From Gemmatimonadota bacterium (GTDB lineage: Bacteria > GCA-2686955): DNA of 5,542 nt. Location: NCBI GenBank assembly GCA_026991065.1, contig JALXCG010000510.1:1-5542 (forward strand), in the 5' to 3' direction. The notes below the pieces were generated by a model. It had not been told where the DNA came from. It worked only from the letters and a program-made list of their open reading frames with translations, and did no database searches. Both the position numbers and the translations under genes were made by a program. This document shows, one piece after another, positions 1-4,847 of the stretch (within the stretch, counting starts at the first letter, position 1; every line of letters begins with the position of its first letter).

Positions 1-2
1 GC

Positions 3-455
3 GAATATGGGTGCAATCTCTGCGGCGAGGTCTGCCCCACCGGCGCGATCCAACCTCTTCCGCTGGCGGAGAAGCAGCGGCTGCGGATCGGTATCGCCGA
101 GGTGGAGGGGGAGCGTTGCCTGGCCATCGGTGGCGGTCAGACCTGCCTGAGCTGCACGGCCGCCTGCCCGGTCGAGGCGATCCACCTGGTGCAACTGGAG
201 CAAACCAGTGAGTGGGGCGATCGGATCGGCGGGCCACAAGTGATGGCGGAGCGCTGCATCGGCTGCGCGCTCTGCGAGGTGGCCTGCCCGGTGCAGGGCG
301 CGGCGGCGATCCGGGTGCGCCCCGATGGTCCGCAAGCGCCGCTGGCGGTGGAGTTCTTCCCCCGCCGGCGGTTCGAGCCAAGCGTCGATGCGCTCTTCCA
401 GTTGCCTGCGGTTCCGAACCGCGCCGCCGGCGCGGGGCAGCCGCCTCTTTCGTGA
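3..455 (+). CDS. 4Fe-4S polyferredoxin-type protein, C-terminal 150 residues (5' end outside window)
   Basis: The reading frame is open from the window edge to a TGA at 453-455. Three cysteine clusters are visible. The first is C-x2-C-x3-C-P followed by TGAI, at visible residues 4-12. The second is C-x8-C-x2-C-x3-C-P followed by VEAI, residues 39-56. The third is a complete C-x2-C-x2-C-x3-C-P (CIGCALCEVACP), residues 85-96, ending in an AAAIRV stretch. Such clusters bind [4Fe-4S] centres, so the protein should carry electrons. The first cluster shows only three cysteines, and its fourth ligand probably lies upstream of the window. The extended second cluster and the third-cluster context resemble NapG/NapH-like polyferredoxins and related 4Fe-4S membrane-associated proteins; this is recalled from family knowledge, and the redox partner is unknown. 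The last 45 residues are Pro/Arg-rich with no motif. The true start is not in the window. Confidence 0.9.
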   Translation, partial: EYGCNLCGEVCPTGAIQPLPLAEKQRLRIGIAEVEGERCLAIGGGQTCLSCTAACPVEAIHLVQLEQTSEWGDRIGGPQVMAERCIGCALCEVACPVQGAAAIRVRPDGPQAPLAVEFFPRRRFEPSVDALFQLPAVPNRAAGAGQPPLS

Positions 456-836
456 CCCGGCCTTTGTTTGTGGCCCAACCACAATTCGCGAGTCGCTGCC
501 GCCAATCGGCAGATCGGCACGGCCGGCCGGTCTCGAGGCGAGATCCGGCACAAGCGCCGGGACGACACGCCTTTCCCGATCTGATGCACTACACTCTGCC
601 GCGGGACGCGGCAGGAACGCCGATCGGGATCATCGGTGCGCTGCATCGGCGCGGTGCCCTGTTGGAGCAGATTGATCGGGCACTGCATAGCACACCCGGT
701 AAGCCCACCGCGAGTCGCCGCATGAGGTTCTGAAACTCCCTCCTTTGTTCTGCAGTATGCGAACCAAGCCCGACCATCGCTTTCCGCCCGCCCCCGGGAG
801 TTGCGCCGCCCGCCCCGGAACCGAAGGTTCGCCGTC
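456..836. other. Gap of about 380 bases without a convincing gene; possible gene remnant at 584-733
   Basis: No frame here has a ribosome binding site plus a recognisable product. The most protein-like stretch is a plus-strand frame from an ATG at 584 to a TGA at 731-733, 49 residues. It reads roughly as a Gly-x-Pro turn, a short Ile/Gly-rich strand and then an amphipathic helix (GALLEQIDRAL). That pattern resembles the last strand and helix of thioredoxin-like folds, but the match is short and the CxxC part is absent, so it could be a decayed 3' end or chance. The frame is open further upstream, but only as an out-of-frame reading of the Fe-S gene. The final 100 bases are C-rich and should contain the promoter or leader of the membrane-protein gene at 837; no clear -35/-10 pair is visible. 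Confidence 0.3.
823..827 (+). promoter_or_regulatory. Probable ribosome binding site (GAAGG) for the gene at 837
   Basis: GAAGG ends 9 bases before the ATG at 837. It supports that start over the in-frame TTG at 801, whose extra 12 residues are Arg/Pro-rich and would sit before a clean membrane-protein N-terminus. Confidence 0.5.
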
Positions 837-1823
837 ATGGAGAAGTTTTCCCGTTTCATCATCCTCGTCGCCATGACCATCTTCTCGGTGGTGTCGATGT
901 GGACAACCTATGTCAGCCTGACCGATTCGATCCTGCCTTACCCAACGCTGAACTTGCACCTCTGGAACGGGATCGTCTGGAACTGCTCGATCTTCGCTCT
1001 GGCGCTCTCGGTGGCTTTGGGGCTGATGCTCTTCGCCCTCAAGTTGGCCATCGTCGATGGTCACAAGCGTTTGAGCCCCGTGGGGGTGATTGGGCTGGTC
1101 ATCGTCGCTTTCATCTCCATCTCATTCAACATGGATGTGCTCTACCGCACAGCCAACCGCGATTTCTTCATCTATTACTCGAACGACAAGATGCGGAAGG
1201 TCTACGAGAGCTACCTGGTAGATGCACACCGGAGCCTGGTCGAAAAGCGGGAGGCAAACTTGAAGGCACTCGCTCGCCAGGAGGGGGAGTTAGAGGCGGA
1301 GACTCTGGGGCAGCGCAAGGCACCGCCCGGATATGGCCCCCGGGCGCGCGAGGAAGCCCACCAATTGACCGTGCTGCGCAAGACGGCGCAGGTGGAGCTG
1401 GCGGCCGCGGAAGCGGGGCTGCGCGCCGAACAGGCGGCCGATTCGCTCCTCGGATCCACGCAACCGAGCAACATCGGCGAAATCCAGGCGCTGCAGAACA
1501 GTCTGCGAATCTCTTTGAAAGAGACGGCCGCGATCAGTGGCAAGCCGCTGCCCGATCCGGTCCGCCTGGAGAGTCCGCTCTTTGCGGTTATTGCGCGCCT
1601 CTTCGATCTCAAGAGCATCGGCTACATGGAACTCTTCATTCTCGCGGTGGCCCTGCTGCTCGATCTGGGTGACATCATCGGCTACAGCCTGATCCCCAAT
1701 CGCCGGCCGAAGCTCACCGCGGATCCCACCTCTCCGCCCGCGCGGCCACTGCAGGAGCAAGAGGAACCGCGCAAGGCGCTCTGGAGCGATGCGAGCGCAG
1801 TCGGGCGGCCTCCTCTCTCCTGA
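837..1823 (+). CDS. Unrecognised membrane protein: three membrane segments, helical charged domain, C-terminal membrane segment
   Basis: This is a 328-residue protein of unknown function. Hydrophobic segments are visible at about residues 7-26, 46-71, 80-97 and 261-286. Charges follow the positive-inside rule: Lys/Arg at the N-terminus, in the 74-79 loop (DGHKRL) and just after the last segment (NRRPK). The N- and C-termini are therefore predicted inside, and the region 98-260 outside. That region is rich in Ala, Glu, Leu, Arg and Lys (about 115-205 and 213-232) and probably forms long helices or a coiled coil, interrupted by a Pro/Gly turn near 163-168. The last membrane segment contains two acidic residues (Asp276, Asp279), unusual in a lipid-facing helix and suggestive of assembly, ion coupling or a partner. 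The C-terminal 40 residues are Pro-rich and probably disordered. The layout recalls DUF4407-like proteins, but I could not match any motif. The gene ends 21 bases from the end of the convergent sialidase-like pseudogene. Confidence 0.85.
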   Translation: MEKFSRFIILVAMTIFSVVSMWTTYVSLTDSILPYPTLNLHLWNGIVWNCSIFALALSVALGLMLFALKLAIVDGHKRLSPVGVIGLVIVAFISISFNMDVLYRTANRDFFIYYSNDKMRKVYESYLVDAHRSLVEKREANLKALARQEGELEAETLGQRKAPPGYGPRAREEAHQLTVLRKTAQVELAAAEAGLRAEQAADSLLGSTQPSNIGEIQALQNSLRISLKETAAISGKPLPDPVRLESPLFAVIARLFDLKSIGYMELFILAVALLLDLGDIIGYSLIPNRRPKLTADPTSPPARPLQEQEEPRKALWSDASAVGRPPLS

Positions 1824-1844
1824 CCCGAAGTGATGGCCGAGTCT

Positions 1845-2919
1845 CTACGGAAAAACAAAGCGCATCAGGTTGTTGATCTCGCAGGTGTAGGCATCGACGG
1901 CGACAAATCGGTGTAGACCGCAATGACATCATTCAGAATGGCATCGGCCACCAAGTAGACCCACACCTTGCGCCGGTCCATGGCTGGAATCGCAAAAGTG
2001 TAGCTTGCCTCCGACTGGGTGCTCCAGCGGCTCCACTCGAAGCTTTGCCCCCCGTCCGTCGACCTGCGCATGATGATGGCCTGCGACTCGTAAGCGGGCC
2101 AGAAGTAGTAGACACGGCCCTGATTGTCGGTGACGATATTGGATCCGATGCCGTCTTCTACGAAGATGGTAGAGGGCATCTGTGAGGACCAGGTGTCACC
2201 GAATTCGCCCGATCTGGCGAACCACATGATGCCGAGAGCTTGCCAAGTCATGTAGATGTTGTCGACATAGGGCGAGGTCGGATACTTGTCGACTTGGTGG
2301 GAAAGTCGGCCAGCGACCACGACTCTCCACCATCCTCCGAATGGTACATCTGCTGACCGAAAAAGGGCCCGTTGACGCCGGCCACCACCACCTGCGGATT
2401 GGTCGGGCTGATCTTGATCGCCGACTCCACCGCTCCATTTGGTTCGGTCAGGCGCACTTCACCGTTCAGGAAACTGTTGCGTTAGGCACTGAAGGTTTCC
2501 TGATCCACACCTTCATCAAGATCGACCCGCAACTTGCCGTCCTGGAGTACCGCGTTGCGGTAGAGCTTGCCGTCGATCAGGTATCCACCGTAATGACCAC
2601 GGAAGTACTGGAGTGCGGAGCGGGGATAACGAAAAGGACCGGTCTGGGGGAGCCCGGGGATGCGTTCGTGGAGTTCGACCCGGAAAAAGAGGGGGATGAG
2701 GATCTGCAGGTCTTCCTCGCCGGCCCCGATCAAGCTCAGATCCTCTTGCCGCAACGTGTAGTTGCGATCGTCCCAGAGACCATAGCGGCTGAGGGATGGG
2801 TAGTCGACGCGCGGATCCGCACCACGACTCTGCACGATCTGGACCGCGCTCGCGGCACTGGCTGTGACGATAGTGGTGACGATCACCGCCACGGCTTTGA
2901 TCAGGGTACGGCGGGGCAT
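1845..2919 (-). pseudogene. Broken secreted sialidase-like (BNR/Asp-box) protein: one stop and two frameshifts
   Basis: Three minus-strand pieces join into one protein of about 358 codons. Piece 1 starts at ATG 2919 and runs to a TAA at 2484-2482. The same frame then continues through NGEVRLTEPNG to about 2294. Piece 2 resumes in the next frame at GTC 2293 (VDKYPTSPYVDN). Piece 3 resumes about 1910 in the third frame (RFVAVDAYTCEINN) and ends at TAG 1847-1845. Both frame changes fit single-base losses, and the total length plus two bases is a multiple of three. The N-terminus has a Tat-like signal (RRTLIK, then a hydrophobic run, then ASA as likely cleavage site after residue 25). Three Asp-box-like motifs are visible: SEDGGESW (2317-2340), degenerate SGEFGDTW (2189-2212) and STDGGQSF (2039-2062), typical of beta-propeller sialidases and sialidase-like proteins. 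Catalytic residues cannot be assigned. The second frameshift is less certain than the other lesions; without it piece 2 ends at 1865 with a Pro/Thr-rich tail. No functional product is expected. Confidence 0.8.
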
Positions 2920-2930
2920 GATCAAGAGTT

Positions 2931-2937
2931 CTCCTTT
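2931..2937 (-). promoter_or_regulatory. Strong ribosome binding site (AAAGGAG) fixing the start of the sialidase-like pseudogene
   Basis: On the minus strand AAAGGAG stands 11 bases before the ATG at 2919. It decides the start: the frame is open up to 3042, but the extra 41 residues lack signal-peptide character, whereas translation from 2919 begins directly with the twin-arginine-like signal. The intact initiation site suggests that the coding lesions are fairly recent. Confidence 0.65.
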
Positions 2938-3306
2938 GCCTTGCGGTTGTCCGATGGGTCCCTTCCCGTCGTGCGCCTGAACCAGCGTGGTTCGCGTGTC
3001 CCGGGTGGGCAGGAGGAAAGTGATCCCCATGCGCCCCTTCACTCTGAGCGCACTCCGAACTTCTCACAAGCGAGGTGAGGATGCGCTCCTTATACCGGCG
3101 AATGAGCGCGGAGTGGTTGTCGTGAATCAGCCGGCGGTGGGAGTGGCGTCCGGATGGGCAGAAAGGGCTGTGGGCGGAGCACAGGCGCTTGCGCCTTCTC
3201 GAATCTGGATGCGTGGCGACGAGTCGATTCCACCCCCGAGAGTCGGCTCCAACAGGCTGCCGGCTGTTGGAGCGGCTTGGGGCGTAGGTGTCAGACTCGA
3301 CTTTCA
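2938..3306. other. Ambiguous 370-base interval: leader of the sialidase-like gene plus competing weak reading frames
   Basis: No gene here is convincing. On the minus strand an ATG at 3307 is preceded by GGAGGAG (3313-3319, spacing 5) and overlaps the stop of the upstream short frame as TGATG, the arrangement of a translationally coupled gene. Its product (starting MKVESDTYAPS) is Arg/Ser/His/Pro-rich, unrecognised, and stays open only by running out of frame into the sialidase-like gene. Antisense to it, an ATG at 3029 opens a 106-residue plus-strand frame to 3349 with AGGAGG about 12 bases upstream and many G-starting codons. C-ending codons in one frame create G-starting codons in the other, so at most one is real. 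A TATAAG on the minus strand (3089-3094) is a possible -10 element for the sialidase-like gene, without a matching -35. Confidence 0.35.
3246..3273. repeat. Perfect inverted repeat: 10-bp arms, 8-base loop
   Basis: GCTCCAACAG (3246-3255) is followed by an 8-base loop and its exact reverse complement CTGTTGGAGC (3264-3273). The transcript would form a stable hairpin in either direction. It lies 34 bases beyond the stop of the minus-strand frame ending at 3307, a good place for an end-of-operon hairpin. No T-run follows on either strand, so it is not a canonical intrinsic terminator. It could be an RNA-stabilising 3' hairpin or a protein-binding palindrome. Confidence 0.6.
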
Positions 3307-3504
3307 TCAAGTCTCCTCCACGATTGTTCTGAAGACCACAGCCAGGTAAAACATTTCCCCGAATACCGTCTCGTCCGAGCGCAACCAAGCCCATCGCTCC
3401 AGCGCACCACGCGCCCGTAATGGCAATGCATAGTGCAGAGGAACTACCGCCAACAATGCCCAATCGCGATAGTACCGCGTACTATGCCGCGCCCGGCAGA
3501 ACAA
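3307..3504 (-). CDS. Short membrane-like reading frame, possibly the frameshifted C-terminus of the upstream gene
   Basis: This is a 65-residue frame starting at a TTG (3504) that overlaps the last 23 bases of the gene at 3482-4024. No good ribosome binding site precedes it. Its composition is protein-like: a hydrophobic stretch at about 14-30 (DWALLAVVPLHYALPL), a basic Arg/Trp segment, then a second hydrophobic patch near the end (FGEMFYLAVVF). Codon starts are G-rich, as in coding DNA. One extra base in the GGGCGCGG run near 3485-3495 of an ancestral gene would put the upstream protein and this frame apart by exactly this shift, so a single membrane protein of about 240 residues broken near its C-terminus is as likely as two genes. 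The stop overlaps the ATG of a further weak frame (TGATG at 3305-3309). Confidence 0.4.
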   Translation of the reverse strand: MFCRARHSTRYYRDWALLAVVPLHYALPLRARGALERWAWLRSDETVFGEMFYLAVVFRTIVEET

Positions 3505-4024
3505 CGGTCACTTCAATTCCCAATAGCCTCAAGACAAGGTAGTAGCATGCTGCAAGTGTTGCCCAACACTCTGGGCAGCCGGCTTCAGAACCAAAGAACT
3601 GATACCGCCCCTTGGTAGCTTGAACAAGTAGTGCTACCCGACTGATGCTCCGGGACCGAAAAACGTCGTAGAGATCCCCCAGGTCCACTCCATCTGGTAG
3701 AGTCATGTATTCCCTGGCGGCATCAACGATTCGATGTGCCAACTTCGTAGCACGCACGACCTGCACGTGGGCGACAACCAAGCAAACGCTAAGTGATCCG
3801 AGGATAACCGTTCCCAGAGGATAGAACCACCCAGGCTCGATCCCTCCAAGACCGAACGGCAATTCCCGCATTCCGGTTTTCAGGGGGGCTCTAATCGGCT
3901 CCAGCAGAAGAACGGTCGCCACCAATAAGGTAGCCAGCCAGATGCGATTCAAAGATCGAACCTGTCCCGAGACACCGTTCGCAACGTATTTCACCAGAGG
4001 TGGCACTATCACACTATTTGTCAT
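3482..4024 (-). CDS. Unrecognised membrane protein, 180 residues
   Basis: Hydrophobic segments are at about residues 28-44, 67-90 and 153-177. Between the second and third lies a soluble stretch of about 60 residues with mixed charge (RATKLAHRIVDAAREY, then LPDGVDLGDLYDVFRSR), predicted helical. A GCPEC pair (Cys150, Cys153) sits just before the last segment and could form a disulfide or bind metal. Three segments put the termini on opposite sides of the membrane. No family is recognised. The ATG at 4024 has only a weak upstream purine tract (GAAGAA). It lies 88 bases downstream of the HEPN-like gene on the same strand, close enough for co-transcription, though no promoter or terminator could be placed in that spacer. 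By eye, base composition is in the low to mid 50s % GC, below the genes on the left. The stop may be premature (see the overlapping frame at 3307-3504). Confidence 0.65.
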   Translation of the reverse strand: MTNSVIVPPLVKYVANGVSGQVRSLNRIWLATLLVATVLLLEPIRAPLKTGMRELPFGLGGIEPGWFYPLGTVILGSLSVCLVVAHVQVVRATKLAHRIVDAAREYMTLPDGVDLGDLYDVFRSRSISRVALLVQATKGRYQFFGSEAGCPECWATLAACYYLVLRLLGIEVTVVLPGAA

Positions 4025-4112
4025 AGCATCGATTCTTCATTATCGAGAATGTTTCCTGCATCCGGCCCCGCGTAACCACGCCATCATCCCCTCATGTATG
4101 TTTCTGGCACAC

Positions 4113-4847
4113 CTATGAGTTCTTTCTCCCGCCTGGATTGATCCAGGAAACCGCAAGAGATATTAGTTCTCTCACATTTTCGATCTCGCCATCAAACATT
4201 GACGCCTCATCCAGAAATTCTCCCTTCAAGTATCGTGCTCTTCCACGAAGGTCCCGGAGGCGGTTGTAGGTCTGGTACAGGTGACTAGGGACACTACCCC
4301 TGCGATAATACTTACTTGCGCGACGGTGAATCGCCTTGTGGGTCGCCTTCTTAAGGAAACCCGGATCAGGCATTGTGAGCAGAATTGCTTTCATCGCTAA
4401 TTCGCAGGCGCTGAAGAGATTGTCGACCATGGGTCGAACCAACTCTTGAGACTGAGCAAGCCGCGCACTCTCCAGGAATTCCTCGGCAGCCCCTACATGA
4501 TCGGCGGCCCTTTCCTTGTTGTAGATCGCATCAAAGGCGAGCACCCACCCGGCGCGACATCGAAGCAGTGTAATATGCCCGCAGTTGGCATCATCTTCTG
4601 GGTGAAGCTCTATATCTTCCCATCTCTCAACTTGCTCAATAGTGACTGCAGTGCCTACGGGACTTCCTGGTTTCACCGGCTCAGATAGTATGGCCTTGGC
4701 CCGGGCCCTCACCTCACCGTTCAGTCGGATCTCATTCGGCCGATCGTCCGGGTAGAAGACCACCTGTGCCTGCCACAGTGGTGCGGGCTTTGGAAGCATG
4801 CCTCGTTGTTGTCTTCGGTTTACTTCGGGCAACACGAAGATCTCCAT
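4113..4847 (-). CDS. HEPN-like domain protein with an N-terminal unrecognised domain
   Basis: With the start at ATG 4847 the product has 244 residues. Residues 1-115 look strand-rich (AQVVFYP, NEIRLNGEV, HITLLRCRAGWVLAF) and match no family I know. Residues about 118-235 are helical and have HEPN hallmarks: an AAEEFLESA helix, a FSACELAMKAILL helix (the A-x-E-L-x-x-K-A pattern), a conserved-looking THKAIH segment, and a late RARYL followed by a final helix. HEPN domains include RNases of toxin, defence and CRISPR systems as well as inactive binding modules. The RNase motif R-x4-6-H is not visible at the expected late helix (RGRARYLKGE has no His), so nuclease activity is doubtful. No nucleotidyltransferase partner is adjacent. 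The frame is open up to ATG 5198, but the extra 117 residues are Cys/Arg/Ser-rich and less protein-like. No start has a good ribosome binding site, so the start is uncertain. Confidence 0.7.
   Translation of the reverse strand: MEIFVLPEVNRRQQRGMLPKPAPLWQAQVVFYPDDRPNEIRLNGEVRARAKAILSEPVKPGSPVGTAVTIEQVERWEDIELHPEDDANCGHITLLRCRAGWVLAFDAIYNKERAADHVGAAEEFLESARLAQSQELVRPMVDNLFSACELAMKAILLTMPDPGFLKKATHKAIHRRASKYYRRGSVPSHLYQTYNRLRDLRGRARYLKGEFLDEASMFDGEIENVRELISLAVSWINPGGRKNS

Noticed and set aside
734-802. AACTCCC / GGGAGTT inverted repeat before the membrane-protein gene
   Set aside because: The arms are only 7 bp and 55 bases apart; this is easily random.
801-836. TTG start 12 codons upstream for the membrane protein
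   Set aside because: The extra residues are Arg/Pro-rich, and the ATG at 837 has GAAGG at a proper distance.
137-880. Long open frame on the minus strand (247 codons)
   Set aside because: It is antisense to the cysteine-cluster frame of the Fe-S gene and to the gap after it. The product is Arg/Cys/Ser-rich with no motif, as expected for an open shadow in GC-rich DNA.
1801-1828. Weak TCGGG / CCCGA pairing between the convergent genes
   Set aside because: A five-base stem with an 18-base loop and no T-run is not a credible terminator.
2285-2300. Programmed ribosomal frameshift in the sialidase-like gene
   Set aside because: There is no X-XXY-YYZ slippery heptamer or clear downstream structure, and the same gene also has a stop codon and a second frame change, so decay is simpler.
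2341-3078. Plus-strand open frame of 245 codons across the sialidase-like gene
   Set aside because: It has no ribosome binding site and no motif, while the opposite strand has a signal peptide, a strong ribosome binding site and Asp boxes.
4049-4087. Fifteen-codon leader-like frame with GAGGGG before ATG in the spacer upstream of 4024
   Set aside because: It is very short, with no attenuator structure or codon run that would suggest a leader peptide.
4132-4147. Palindrome with 7-bp arms (CCTGGAT / ATCCAGG)
   Set aside because: It lies inside the last codons of the HEPN-like gene (SWINPGG), is short, and has no T-run; coding constraint or chance explains it.
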